A program made the position numbers and the translations under genes. DNA of 64,000 bases from Emticicia fluvialis (GTDB lineage Bacteria; Bacteroidota; Bacteroidia; Cytophagales; Spirosomataceae). The notes under the pieces are model-generated. The model had not been told where the DNA came from and did no database searches. It was given only the letters and a program-made list of their open reading frames with translations. The DNA lies in NCBI RefSeq assembly GCF_024793945.1, contig NZ_JANUSD010000001.1, positions 310,001-374,000 on the forward strand. The letters run 5' to 3'. Below are positions 8,422 through 16,824 of the stretch, one piece after another (position 1 is the first letter of the stretch; every line of letters starts with the position of its first letter).

Positions 8422-9051
8422 ATGGAAAAGAAACAGAAATACTATACCGTTTGGGAGGGCCGGAAGAGTGGCGTTTATGCTTCATGGGATGAATGCAAAA
8501 AACAGGTAGAGGGGTTTCAGGGAGCCAAGTATAAATCTTTCGACAGCCGTGCAGAGGCCGAAAAGGCTTTGAAAGAAAACTATTGGAAACATACCCAGAG
8601 TGGTGGCCAGAAGCAGACCAAGATACCAGCATCGGCTTTTCCTCCGCCTATTCTTGAGTCTATCGTTGTTGATGCGGCGTGGAATTCGGTAAAAAAAGAC
8701 ATGGAGTATCAGGGGTTTTATCTGAAAACAAAAGAAAGAATTTTTCATAAAGGCCCGTTTCCGAAGGCAACCAATAATATTGGCGAGTTTCTGGCTATTG
8801 TGCATGCACTGGCGTACCTGAAAAAAATGAATTCGCCATTACCCATTTACTCTGATTCGCGAACGGCCATCAGTTGGGTGCGCAATAAAAAAGCCAATAC
8901 TAAACTGGAAGAAGCCGGCGGCAATGAAGAAGTTTTTGACCTGCTTGACCGGGCCGAGAAATGGCTGCAAAATAATACCTACCCCAATAAAGTTCTGAAA
9001 TGGGAAACGGATTACTGGGGTGAGAATCCGGCAGATTTTGGTAGAAAATAA
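8422..9051 (+). CDS. rnhA: Ribonuclease H with N-terminal viroplasmin (hybrid-binding) domain
   Basis: Two-domain RNase HI of 209 residues. Residues 5-50 are a caulimovirus viroplasmin/HBD domain (YYTVWEGRKSGVYASWDECKKQVEGF), which binds RNA:DNA hybrids in eukaryotic-type RNase H1. Residues about 75-209 are the RNase H fold with all four acidic residues: D in VDAAW, E in NIGEFLA, D in YSDSRTA and the final D in NPADFGRK. It removes RNA from hybrids such as primers and R-loops. The first motif reads VDAA rather than VDGS/VDGA, a mild variation. It lies between the ald terminator and a convergent kinase gene. Confidence 0.9.
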   Translation: MEKKQKYYTVWEGRKSGVYASWDECKKQVEGFQGAKYKSFDSRAEAEKALKENYWKHTQSGGQKQTKIPASAFPPPILESIVVDAAWNSVKKDMEYQGFYLKTKERIFHKGPFPKATNNIGEFLAIVHALAYLKKMNSPLPIYSDSRTAISWVRNKKANTKLEEAGGNEEVFDLLDRAEKWLQNNTYPNKVLKWETDYWGENPADFGRK

Positions 9052-9063
9052 AGGAACAAAAAA

Positions 9064-9089
9064 CAGGCTGCCCGATACCGAACAGCCTG
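9064..9089 (-). terminator. Terminator of the PfkB kinase gene
   Basis: Perfect 7-bp stem CAGGCTG/CAGCCTG with a 12-base loop. Read on the minus strand it is followed by TTTTTTG, so it serves the minus-strand kinase gene. Confidence 0.65.
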
Positions 9090-9121
9090 CCAGAAAACAT
9101 GTATAGTGGTTAGATTAAAGC

Positions 9122-10039
9122 TTAATTCAGATTAAAGCTTGCCAGCTTTTTAAATTCTCCGAGACGCGCGTTAATTTCTTCCTGCGTAAGATTCTGGATT
9201 CTTTCAGAGCCAAACTGTTCAACACAGAAAGAAGCCATAGCCGACCCATAGATTATGGCACGTTTCATGTTTTCAAAACTCAGGTCATCGGTTTGTGCCA
9301 GATACGAAATAAAACCTCCTGCAAAAGTATCACCTGCACCGGTTGGGTCAAACACCTCTTCTAATGGCAGGGCAGGGCAGAAGAAAATGTTATCGTCCTG
9401 AAACAACAAAGCGCCATGCTCTCCTTTTTTTATGATAAGCGTTTTAGGCCCCATAGCCATAATGGTTTTGGCTGCTCTGCGAAGCGAGTAATCGCCAGAC
9501 AACATTCTTGCTTCTTCGTCATTTATGGTTAAACAATCAACGTGTTTCAACAAAGCCTTTAAATCAACATTGGCAATTTCAATCCAGAGGTTCATGGTAT
9601 CAACCATAACAAATTTAGGCCGGTTATGCAGGCGGGTCAATACACGCATCTGAATTTCAGGCGAGGTATTACCCAGCATCAGGTATTTACAATCCTGGTA
9701 GGCTTCCGGAATTTTAGGGTCAAAATCACCCATTACATTTAGTTGAGTTTCCAGGCTGTCGCGAGAATTCATGTCGTTGTGATAACGGCCATGCCAGAAA
9801 AACGTTTTTCCGCCTTCTACAATTTCAAGTCCGCGGGTATCTACTCCGTGCGTTTCCAGCACGTTTATCATGCTTTGAGGGAAATCTTCGCCTACAACGG
9901 CAACCAGGTTGTTCTCTTTTACAAAATAAGAGGCAGTAAGCGTAATAAAAGTAGCAGCACCGCCAATGATTTTATCTGTTTTTCCGAACGGTGTTTCGAG
10001 TTTATCGAATGCCACCGAGCCAACTGTAAGTAAAGACAT
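9122..10039 (-). CDS. PfkB family sugar/nucleoside kinase
   Basis: A 305-residue ribokinase-superfamily enzyme. The N-terminus has a GSVAFDKLETP substrate-lid region and the Gly-rich IIGGAATF (residues 24-31). The C-terminal PfkB signature DPTGAGDTFAGGF (231-243) contains the catalytic base D237 and the anion hole. It phosphorylates a sugar or nucleoside with ATP; the substrate cannot be told from sequence. Bacteroidota members of this type are often annotated only as carbohydrate kinases. It stands alone, with a terminator downstream and about 130 bases of AT-rich DNA upstream. Confidence 0.85.
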   Translation of the reverse strand: MSLLTVGSVAFDKLETPFGKTDKIIGGAATFITLTASYFVKENNLVAVVGEDFPQSMINVLETHGVDTRGLEIVEGGKTFFWHGRYHNDMNSRDSLETQLNVMGDFDPKIPEAYQDCKYLMLGNTSPEIQMRVLTRLHNRPKFVMVDTMNLWIEIANVDLKALLKHVDCLTINDEEARMLSGDYSLRRAAKTIMAMGPKTLIIKKGEHGALLFQDDNIFFCPALPLEEVFDPTGAGDTFAGGFISYLAQTDDLSFENMKRAIIYGSAMASFCVEQFGSERIQNLTQEEINARLGEFKKLASFNLN

Positions 10040-10173
10040 ATATTGATGTGTCCCTTTAGATATTGGGTAAACGTTTATTTAGTGAAAAATAGAATATTAA
10101 ATGTGTGTTTTGAAGCAAAAAACGCCACAAAATTAGTAAAAAACCTGATACTTTTTGTATTAATGGTCTACGA

Positions 10174-11358
10174 TTAAATAACCGGATGCCTTTTGAAGGC
10201 ACGGGTGTGGTCGAACAGGTAACGATAGGTGATATAAGTTTTAAATTTTCTGGCGCCCAGCAGTTGGGTTACTTTCAGCATTTTAGGGTTAAAGTCGGCT
10301 ATCCAGTTTAGTTCCAGCGTGGTATACTGGTAGCCGGGTTTCCAGCAGGCCCGCGAGAAAGCCAGCGCAATGGCTGATTCAATGCCTCTGCCCTGGTATT
10401 CGGGTATAACGCCAAATATAACCCCGCGTGCTTTATGATTGGTTTTCATCAGCCGGTGATAAACCCATTTCAGTTTCCCGATTATATCAAGCTTGCCATT
10501 CAGGTGCTTGATAATCTGATTCAGTTCAGGAATCATGATAAAAAAGGCTATGGGCTTGTTGTTGTGGTATCCAAACCACATCAGTTCTTCAACCAGAATT
10601 GGCTTCATCTGGTGCATAATAGCTTCGGCACGCTCGGCGGTCATTTCACCAGCGGCCATATTTTTCGACCACGCCAGATTATAGATGGTCCGGAAATCCT
10701 GAGCGAATTTTGAAAGCTCTTTTTTGTTTATGTGCCTGAAATCATATCCGGGCGAGTTATAAACTCTGTTGGCAATTTCAAACAGTGCCGGGCGTACCAC
10801 TTTTCTGGCTTCTTTTTCTTCAAGGGGCAAAAGGAAAGTATATTGCCGGAAATAATCCTGAAAACCATATTCCTCAAAAAATGTACGGTAATATTCATGA
10901 TGATAAAACATAGACCAGGTCGGTTCGGCATCATAAGGGTCTACCAGCAGCCCCCACCAGTTGTCTCTTTCACCAAAGTTAACAGGCCCATCCATTGCCT
11001 CCATGCCTCTGGCTTTCAGCCACGCCTTACAAGTATCAAATAAAGCAAATGCTACGTGTTTATCATTAATGCATTCAAAGAAACCTATTCCGCCTGTTGG
11101 CTGGTCGTTACTGTAAATCACAGTGTTGGGGTTCACAAACGCTGCCACACGGGCTATGGTATCTCCGTTTTCATTCAGGGCAAGCCACCGTATGCAATTA
11201 TTGTTTTCATGAAGCGGGTTTTTTGTGGGGTCAAAGATGCGTTCAATATCATTATCAAGCGGTCTTATCCAATAAGGGTTGCCGTTATACAGCCGTACCG
11301 GAAACTCAAGAAACTCTTTTCTGAAGTGCTTATTGTTACCAACTTCTACTATTTTCAT
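10174..11358 (-). CDS. GNAT-like (acyl-CoA N-acyltransferase fold) protein of unknown substrate
   Basis: A 394-residue soluble protein. The C-terminal half has an acetyltransferase-like motif A (GVIFGVIPEYQGRGIESAIALAF, about residues 325-347), whose Gln/Arg-x-x-Gly-x-Gly-like QGRGIE would hold the CoA pyrophosphate. The N-terminal half, with GPVNFGERDNWWG, resembles conserved Bacteroidota proteins of unknown function with a duplicated GNAT fold. The ATG at 11358 was chosen: the frame runs upstream only to a TTG at 11412, and a TACATTTG promoter box at 11382-11389 lies between the two. Substrate and pathway are unknown; no informative neighbours. Confidence 0.6.
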   Translation of the reverse strand: MKIVEVGNNKHFRKEFLEFPVRLYNGNPYWIRPLDNDIERIFDPTKNPLHENNNCIRWLALNENGDTIARVAAFVNPNTVIYSNDQPTGGIGFFECINDKHVAFALFDTCKAWLKARGMEAMDGPVNFGERDNWWGLLVDPYDAEPTWSMFYHHEYYRTFFEEYGFQDYFRQYTFLLPLEEKEARKVVRPALFEIANRVYNSPGYDFRHINKKELSKFAQDFRTIYNLAWSKNMAAGEMTAERAEAIMHQMKPILVEELMWFGYHNNKPIAFFIMIPELNQIIKHLNGKLDIIGKLKWVYHRLMKTNHKARGVIFGVIPEYQGRGIESAIALAFSRACWKPGYQYTTLELNWIADFNPKMLKVTQLLGARKFKTYITYRYLFDHTRAFKRHPVI

Positions 11359-11381
11359 ACTAGTTTTTTCATTTTGCCTTA

Positions 11382-11389
11382 CAAATGTA
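11382..11389 (-). promoter_or_regulatory. -7 promoter box (TACATTTG)
   Basis: TAnnTTTG match on the minus strand, 23 bases upstream of the ATG at 11358. It argues against the upstream TTG as the start of the GNAT-like gene. Confidence 0.5.
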
Positions 11390-11578
11390 AAGCAAGAAAC
11401 AGGTTTGCCCAAGTACGTAATGCTGATATTCAGAATTGGATTGAAATGGGAAGTTGTAGAAGAAACAAAGGTATTCGTCGTATATTATGCTTGTTAAAGA
11501 GTGGTTTATATTTTTAATTGTTAAATTCGCACTACCCAATAACCATAATTATTCTAAAAAGTAAATCCGGTAATTGAA

Positions 11579-12169
11579 ATGAAAAAGTTAATTCACATTG
11601 CTTTAGTTTTATCTTTTTGTTTGCTGCTTATAAATGTGGCAGTTGCGCAGCGCATAACACTTGAAAACGTACTTGATGAAACAGTAAAACTTTTGGATAG
11701 CGGTAAAACAGCCGAGTTGGCAGAGTCTTTAAAAACCAGCAGTATTGCGGTGCAAAGCGAAGCCAATACACGCGGTAATGAAATGAAGGAAAAACTGCTG
11801 GAGCAATCAAAGACACTTAAAAGTTATATTCCGATGGCCGCCAGCGGAACCCTGAAAAAAGATGTGGTTGAACACACCATTGCTACCATAAGACTCACAG
11901 TGGCGGCCAATAATATTAATAACCTGTTGAGCGAAGGGAAAGAAGGGCTACTGGGCAATGCCAAAATACTTACCAGAAGTCTGGGAATGTTGAAGGCAGG
12001 TATGTATACACTTGATACCAAACAGCAAAGTAAATTAAACAACCTGATTAGCTCGGCAGCTGAAAATGTAACCAGGCTGGACGAAAAAAATGGGGTAGCA
12101 CAGAATGCGGCATCGTCGGCCAAAAAGACCCTGAGTAAAATTGTAGACCTGGTAAAAGAAGCTATTTAA
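11579..12169 (+). CDS. Exported alpha-helical protein of unknown function
   Basis: A 196-residue protein with a clear signal peptide (residues 1-23, cleavage after AVA, mature start QRITLENV). The mature part is predicted almost entirely helical and rich in Ala, Leu, Lys and Ser, without cysteines or recognisable catalytic motifs. It should be periplasmic or outer-membrane-associated. The pattern of Leu/Ile spacing suggests a helical bundle. No family was recognised. It is probably monocistronic; a weak inverted repeat at 12192-12223 follows. Confidence 0.65.
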   Translation: MKKLIHIALVLSFCLLLINVAVAQRITLENVLDETVKLLDSGKTAELAESLKTSSIAVQSEANTRGNEMKEKLLEQSKTLKSYIPMAASGTLKKDVVEHTIATIRLTVAANNINNLLSEGKEGLLGNAKILTRSLGMLKAGMYTLDTKQQSKLNNLISSAAENVTRLDEKNGVAQNAASSAKKTLSKIVDLVKEAI

Positions 12170-12191
12170 GTGTATTGTTAAAGGCATTATT

Positions 12192-12223
12192 CAAAACTAC
12201 CTCGGTAATTAAAGATAGTTTTG
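12192..12223 (+). terminator. Weak terminator-like inverted repeat
   Basis: Perfect 8-bp CAAAACTA/TAGTTTTG with a 16-base loop, 22 bases after the stop of the helical exported protein. It lacks a good T-run, so termination is uncertain. Confidence 0.35.
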
Positions 12224-12273
12224 CGGCAGCAAAAAATATAATTCACTTGGGCGGGTTTGTTCATGCATTAAAA

Positions 12274-12281
12274 TAACTTTG
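12274..12281 (+). promoter_or_regulatory. -7 promoter box (TAACTTTG) for the NIPSNAP gene
   Basis: Exact TAnnTTTG match 21 bases before the ATG, implying a short leader. Confidence 0.5.
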
Positions 12282-12302
12282 TAGTCTAATCAATCTCAAT
12301 CT

Positions 12303-13049
12303 ATGAAATCAATACTTTACCTGCTTATTATTACATTTTTTTCTATGGCCGCCTATGCCAGAAAACAAGATACGCGTTACTATGAAATGCGGATATATTA
12401 TTGCGAACCAGGCAAACTGCCCGATTTGCTGAACCGGTTCCGGAATCATACCACCAAGCTTTTTGAAAAACATGGAATGACCAACGTGGGCTACTGGGTA
12501 CCGGTTACAAATGAAAAAAATGCACTGTATTATGTGCTGTCGTATCCTGATAAAGAAGCCAGAGATGCATCTTGGAAAGCTTTTGGGGCAGACCCCGAAT
12601 GGAAAAAAGTAAGAGAGGAGTCGGAAAAGAACGGTAAAATTGTAGCTAAAGTTGAATCAATTTTCATGAACACAACAGATTTTTCGCCTGCGGTGAAAAC
12701 CCGGAAGAAAAACCCTGAGCGAGTTTTTGAACTAAGAATTTATACTGCTGATAACGGTAAACTGGACGACCTGCTGGCGCGTTTCAGAAATCATACCTTA
12801 AAGCTGTTTAAAAAACATGGAATGGAAAACGTGGTGTACTGGAAAAGTATTGAAAAAGAAGGTACCCAACCAAGACTTGTTTATTTGTTAGCGCATAAGA
12901 GCGAGGCAGCCGGAAAGGCGTCATTTGATGCGTTCAGAAATGACCCTAAATGGGTTAAAGCCCGCGATGAGTCGGAGAAAAACGGGAAACTGGCTATCAA
13001 GGTAGAATCGATTTATATGACACCCACAGATTTTTCTGAAATCAGATAA
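12303..13049 (+). CDS. Exported tandem NIPSNAP-domain protein
   Basis: A 248-residue protein with a signal peptide (residues 1-19, MAAYA then RKQDTRYYEMR) and two NIPSNAP/dimeric alpha-beta-barrel domains, about residues 24-125 and 138-245. The two copies align well: RYYEMRIYYCEPGKLPDLLNRF and RVFELRIYTADNGKLDDLLARF open them, and each ends with KVESI(F/Y)M-T-TDFS. This internal duplication would let one chain form a barrel dimer by itself. NIPSNAP proteins are small-molecule binders or enzymes of unclear function. Monocistronic, closed by a bidirectional terminator. Confidence 0.88.
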   Translation: MKSILYLLIITFFSMAAYARKQDTRYYEMRIYYCEPGKLPDLLNRFRNHTTKLFEKHGMTNVGYWVPVTNEKNALYYVLSYPDKEARDASWKAFGADPEWKKVREESEKNGKIVAKVESIFMNTTDFSPAVKTRKKNPERVFELRIYTADNGKLDDLLARFRNHTLKLFKKHGMENVVYWKSIEKEGTQPRLVYLLAHKSEAAGKASFDAFRNDPKWVKARDESEKNGKLAIKVESIYMTPTDFSEIR

Positions 13050-13066
13050 ATACCGGGTTAATCTAT

Positions 13067-13103
13067 AAAAAATGAGCTGAGGGCAAACTCAGCTCATTTT
13101 TTT
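13067..13103. terminator. Bidirectional terminator between NIPSNAP and M20 hydrolase genes
   Basis: Perfect 15-bp inverted repeat AAAAAATGAGCTGAG / CTCAGCTCATTTTTT with a 6-base loop, serving both converging genes. Confidence 0.9.
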
Positions 13104-13106
13104 GTG

Positions 13107-14729
13107 TTACTTTTTCTCTTTATCTTCTCTCACCGTCGGATACTTGATGCCCAGTTGCTCCAGATACGTTTTGTATTTGGTGGGGTCATAATAATATTTA
13201 CTTAGTTCCGGACGATACTTCTCCATAATCTCTTGGTTCAGGTGTATGGCTGGTTTATCGTCTTTTGATATCAGCGGAGTATATTTTATTTCCTTTGTTT
13301 GTTCTTTGTTATAATAGTCCCATGCTTTCCTGATAATTTCGGGCTTAAAAAGCATATCTAATACCGTTAATGCCTCAACCTTGGCGCCGGCGGTGCAGCC
13401 CTTGTGCGCAATAGGTGTAGCCATAGTAATGGCATTGGCCCAATGGTGCCCCGGCATACCGGGCATATTAGAAGGGTAACGAAGCACAACGGTTGGCAAA
13501 GACCACGCAATGTCGGCAATGTCGTCAGACCCTCCCTGGCGGATAATATTCGGGGTGTACACCGGCTCGGCAACGGTATCCAGTTTTACTGCTAATCCAT
13601 CTGTTTTGGGCGACTTCAACTCTTTTTGTGCCGCTTTGGCCAGTAGCTGGTCTTCTTCCGACCATTGTGGCAAACCAACACGCCTGATATTATGATACAT
13701 CGTTTCGGCAATGGGTTTATTAAAATGACCCGGCCAGGCGCTACCCAGAATCTCATAAGTAAACTTGGTATCTGTCATAATGGCCGCTCCCTGTGCCATT
13801 TTAAGGCCGTTATCAAACAGATTCTTGATCCGGGGGTAAGTACGCTCCCTGAAATAGTACCACACTGTTGCTTTTGAAGGTACAACGTTTGGCTGGTCTC
13901 CACCGTCAGATATCACATAATGCGAACGCTGGGTTGTTTCCAGATGTTCACGTTTATAGTTCCACGCAATGTTCATCAATTCTACGGCATCAAGGGCACT
14001 TCTGCCTCTCCAGGGGGCGCCCGCCGCATGAGCTGCTTCTCCTTCAAAATGAAATTTAACCGAAACCAACCCTACATTGCCTACGTCTCCCCATGCTACA
14101 GACAGGTTGTCGCCCACGTGAGTAAATATACACGCATCTACGTCTTTAAAATACCCCTCTCTTACATACACCGCTTTGGCGCCTACCTGTTCTTCGGCTA
14201 TACCCGGCCATAGCATTAATGTTCCCGGAATCTTCTCGCGTTCCATTATTTCTTTCAGTGCCAGCACAGCCGTTATATTCAGGGCTTGTCCTGAATTATG
14301 GCCTTCGCCATGCCCTGGCGCGCCCTCAACAATAGGGTCTTTATAAGCCACACCGGGTTTTTGTGAGGCTTTCGGGATACAGTCAACGTCAGAGCCTATG
14401 GCGATAACAGGCTTGCCTGAACCCCACCTGGCTATCCATGCGGTTGGCATGCCGGCTACGCCTCTTTCAACAATAAAACCATTTTTCTCTAATAGGCTTG
14501 TAAGGTATTTAGAGGTCTCAAACTCCTGAAAGCCTAGTTCTGCAAAGCTGAAAATCTGGTCGTTTACCTCTTGCGTAAATTTCTGGCGTTCATCAATTTT
14601 TGTTATAACCTCCTGTTTCAGTAATTCAAGTTTGTCAGGAGCCGGCGTAGCTGCTTTTTTCTTTTTCTGAGCGTACGCAAAGCCGCTGCTCAGCAACAAT
14701 GCCAGCGCAAGCATGAAGTGTTTTTTCAT
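13107..14729 (-). CDS. Exported M20-family amidohydrolase (AbgB-like)
   Basis: About 540 residues with a signal peptide (MKKHFMLALALLLSSGFAYA). It has the M20 amidohydrolase layout: metal-site motifs GSDVDCIP and GHGEGHNSG (about residues 105-145), the catalytic-glutamate region AEEQVGAKA, and a bacterial-exopeptidase dimerisation domain starting near AHAAGAPWRGRSALDAVELM. It most resembles p-aminobenzoyl-glutamate hydrolase subunit B, so it likely cleaves an N-acyl or amide bond in the periplasm. The ATG at 14729 is preferred over an in-frame TTG two codons upstream. It is the second gene of a tandem with another exported amidohydrolase 18 bases upstream, suggesting sequential or parallel degradation of amides. 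Confidence 0.85.
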   Translation of the reverse strand: MKKHFMLALALLLSSGFAYAQKKKKAATPAPDKLELLKQEVITKIDERQKFTQEVNDQIFSFAELGFQEFETSKYLTSLLEKNGFIVERGVAGMPTAWIARWGSGKPVIAIGSDVDCIPKASQKPGVAYKDPIVEGAPGHGEGHNSGQALNITAVLALKEIMEREKIPGTLMLWPGIAEEQVGAKAVYVREGYFKDVDACIFTHVGDNLSVAWGDVGNVGLVSVKFHFEGEAAHAAGAPWRGRSALDAVELMNIAWNYKREHLETTQRSHYVISDGGDQPNVVPSKATVWYYFRERTYPRIKNLFDNGLKMAQGAAIMTDTKFTYEILGSAWPGHFNKPIAETMYHNIRRVGLPQWSEEDQLLAKAAQKELKSPKTDGLAVKLDTVAEPVYTPNIIRQGGSDDIADIAWSLPTVVLRYPSNMPGMPGHHWANAITMATPIAHKGCTAGAKVEALTVLDMLFKPEIIRKAWDYYNKEQTKEIKYTPLISKDDKPAIHLNQEIMEKYRPELSKYYYDPTKYKTYLEQLGIKYPTVREDKEKK

Positions 14730-14747
14730 AAACAAAGTAGTTAGGGT

Positions 14748-15890
14748 TTATTTAGGAAACTGGCTTTTGTCAAGACCAGGTACAATTTTAAGGGCATTTT
14801 TATAATATACTTTCTTTAACACCTCGTCTGGCAGGCCTAATCCGTACATCTTCCAGTAAGCGTGGTATTTTTTATGGTACGGGAAATACTCATCTTCAGA
14901 TTCCAGCACACGGAAATACGTCTGGTACTCGTCTGGTACCCAGGAGTCTTTTCCAAACAAAATTCTGTCTTGTCGTTTAATGAAGAATTTCTGCGCATTG
15001 CGTGGCTGGCGGCCTAATTCTGCTATAACCGCGCCGATTTCCACATACATATTCGGAAACGCATCCATTAGGCTATCTAGTTTGGCCAGGTTGTTCGGAA
15101 ACCAGCCCATGTGCGCATTTATAAAAATGGTCTTCGGGTTTTTTCTGAATACATTATGCTGCTGTTCAATGAGCTGCTCCCAGGTAAAGTCTTTACCGCC
15201 TGAGGCGTCACGTTTACGGCCAGGGTGAGTTTTCAGTTCAAGCCAGCGTTCATTTTGTGCATTGACAGGGTCCCAGAAAGACGAAGGGTCTGCTGTATGA
15301 ATCAGTACCGGAATCCCCAATTCTCCGGCTTTTTTCCAGATTGGGTCAATGCGGGGGTCATCAACAGCCACTACTTTTCCGTTATCGGTAACATTAAAGC
15401 CCAGGCTTTTATAAATTTTTAAACCCTTGGCACCACGCAGTTTTACGTCGTCTTCAAGTGTTTTTACCGCATTGGTTGTCCAGCCGGGCTCACTGATTTT
15501 CGAAAAATCAATATTGGTAAAAACTGCAAAACGGGTAGGGTAATTAGTTTTTACGGCGTCAATCTGTTTTACCAGTCCTGCTGTACTTTTAGCTTCATCC
15601 TGATTAAACCCACGCCCACTCAGATTAACCATTATACCCATATTCATTTTGTCCATCTCAGTAATGAGCTTCCGGAGGTCTTCTTTACTGCCCATATCCC
15701 ATTGGTGATTATGGATATCAATAAAAGGGAATTTGGCGCGCGTAATAACCTTGCCGGGAACAATCAGTGTAGATTTGGGCTCGTATTCCTCAAAGGTTAC
15801 GGCACCTGCGTTATCTCCGATTTTTATCTGTTGTGCAAACAGGGGGCTGGTGGCCAGTAGTGTGGTAACGGCCAGTGCAAATTTTTTCAT
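14748..15890 (-). CDS. Exported amidohydrolase (Amidohydro_2 TIM barrel)
   Basis: 380 residues: signal peptide MKKFALAVTTLLATSPLFA, then an amidohydrolase-2 TIM barrel. The HNH metal motif PFIDIHNHQWDMG (about residues 55-67), the strand-4/5 His region VLIHTADPSSFWDP, INAHMGWFPNN and FGKDSWVPDEY are the expected metal-site elements. These enzymes hydrolyse or decarboxylate cyclic carboxylates or lactones; the substrate is unknown. First gene of a two-gene operon with the M20 hydrolase. A short AT-rich stretch upstream also contains the possible small divergent frames near 15911-16038. Confidence 0.85.
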   Translation of the reverse strand: MKKFALAVTTLLATSPLFAQQIKIGDNAGAVTFEEYEPKSTLIVPGKVITRAKFPFIDIHNHQWDMGSKEDLRKLITEMDKMNMGIMVNLSGRGFNQDEAKSTAGLVKQIDAVKTNYPTRFAVFTNIDFSKISEPGWTTNAVKTLEDDVKLRGAKGLKIYKSLGFNVTDNGKVVAVDDPRIDPIWKKAGELGIPVLIHTADPSSFWDPVNAQNERWLELKTHPGRKRDASGGKDFTWEQLIEQQHNVFRKNPKTIFINAHMGWFPNNLAKLDSLMDAFPNMYVEIGAVIAELGRQPRNAQKFFIKRQDRILFGKDSWVPDEYQTYFRVLESEDEYFPYHKKYHAYWKMYGLGLPDEVLKKVYYKNALKIVPGLDKSQFPK

Positions 15891-15948
15891 TAATTCTTAC
15901 AGGAGGTTTAATGTTTTTATATTGCAATATAATGAAAAAGATAAAATT

Positions 15949-16038
15949 ATGGCAGAAGAATATACCATTGAGGGTAATATTACTTTATTTAGTAATAAAG
16001 TTGTTATCCCATCAGTTGGTTGTATAGCCGGTGGTTAA
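15949..16038 (+). CDS. Possible small peptide gene (29 residues)
   Basis: An ATG opens MAEEYTIEGNITLFSNKVV and continues to a VGCIAGG ending and TAA, 53 bases before the SanA/YdcF gene. The composition (acidic start, single Cys, Gly-Gly end) looks more protein-like than random. A second frame overlaps it: ATGs at 15911 and 15932 to a stop at 16027, giving a basic hydrophobic 31-38-mer. An AGGAGG sits 4 bases before the 15911 ATG. Neither frame has an independent promoter match. This could be leader DNA only. Confidence 0.22.
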   Translation: MAEEYTIEGNITLFSNKVVIPSVGCIAGG

Positions 16039-16091
16039 CGGTGCCGGGTTTGCTTTAACGATATTATATTTCAATTCTTGGTTAAGCTATT

Positions 16092-16730
16092 ATGAAAAAG
16101 AAAAAGCTGATTAGTCTGTTTTTGCTGGCAGTTATTACCCTGGCAATTATATCTATATACGTATGTGATTCAGTAATCAAAACCCAGGCAAAAGGAAGGC
16201 TCTTTTCAAAAGTAGATGAGGTTCCGTATAACAGAGTAGGTCTGCTTTTAGGAACCGGCAAGTTTATCAAAAGAGAAGGGTGGCTTAACCCGTATTACAC
16301 AAAAAGAATTGCGGCTGCTGCCAGTTTGTTAAAGGCTGGCAAAGTGAGGTATCTGATTATTAGTGGCGATAATAGTAGAAAGGATTATAATGAACCAGAA
16401 ATGATGCGTGAAGATTTGGTAAAGGCCGGTGTTGATTCTACCCGTATTTATCTTGATTATGCCGGATTCAGAACCTTTGATTCTATGGTAAGGCTTAAAA
16501 AAATATTCGGACAGGATTCTGTAACGGTTATTTCACAATTGTTTCATAACGAAAGAGCCATTTACATTGCGTCAAAAGAGGGTATTGTAGCTTATGGTTT
16601 TAATGCAGAGGATGTAATAGCAGAGGGAGTAATGGCCAGAGAGAAACTTGCCAGAGTAAAAGTATTTGTTGACTACCTGATGGCCAAAGAGCCAAAGTTT
16701 TTGGGTGAAAAAATAAATTTGCCGGATTAA
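16092..16730 (+). CDS. SanA/YdcF-family (DUF218) membrane-anchored protein
   Basis: 212 residues with an N-terminal membrane anchor (residues 6-25) and a periplasmic DUF218 domain. Typical elements are VGLLLGTGKF (about 50-59), YYTKRIAAAASLLKAGKVRYLIISGDN (70-97), the acidic EPEMMREDL and the basic DYAGFRTFDSMVR with an Asp-Tyr-Ala-Gly turn. SanA-type proteins affect envelope permeability and vancomycin sensitivity in enterobacteria; the molecular activity is not established. Followed by a bidirectional terminator shared with ispF. Confidence 0.85.
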   Translation: MKKKKLISLFLLAVITLAIISIYVCDSVIKTQAKGRLFSKVDEVPYNRVGLLLGTGKFIKREGWLNPYYTKRIAAAASLLKAGKVRYLIISGDNSRKDYNEPEMMREDLVKAGVDSTRIYLDYAGFRTFDSMVRLKKIFGQDSVTVISQLFHNERAIYIASKEGIVAYGFNAEDVIAEGVMAREKLARVKVFVDYLMAKEPKFLGEKINLPD

Positions 16731-16761
16731 GGCATCAAATGCAGTTGTTTTGTTGGTTAAA

Positions 16762-16803
16762 AAAAGAACTCAGTGCTAAGCTGAACTATTCCTGAGTTCT
16801 TTT
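16762..16803. terminator. Bidirectional terminator between DUF218 gene and ispF
   Basis: Perfect 12-bp AAAAGAACTCAG / CTGAGTTCTTTT with an 18-base loop, between converging genes. Confidence 0.8.
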
Positions 16804-16824
16804 GAAGAGGGTCTACATTAAATG

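Noticed and set aside
9113..9140. Direct repeat GATTAAAGCTT twice, six bases apart, at the end of the PfkB kinase gene
   Set aside because: Only 11 bases, overlapping the coding end; probably a local slippage duplication with no mobile element.
15733..15948. Upstream extension of the 29-residue small frame
   Set aside because: Antisense to the signal peptide and start of the exported amidohydrolase; only the part after 15949 is intergenic.
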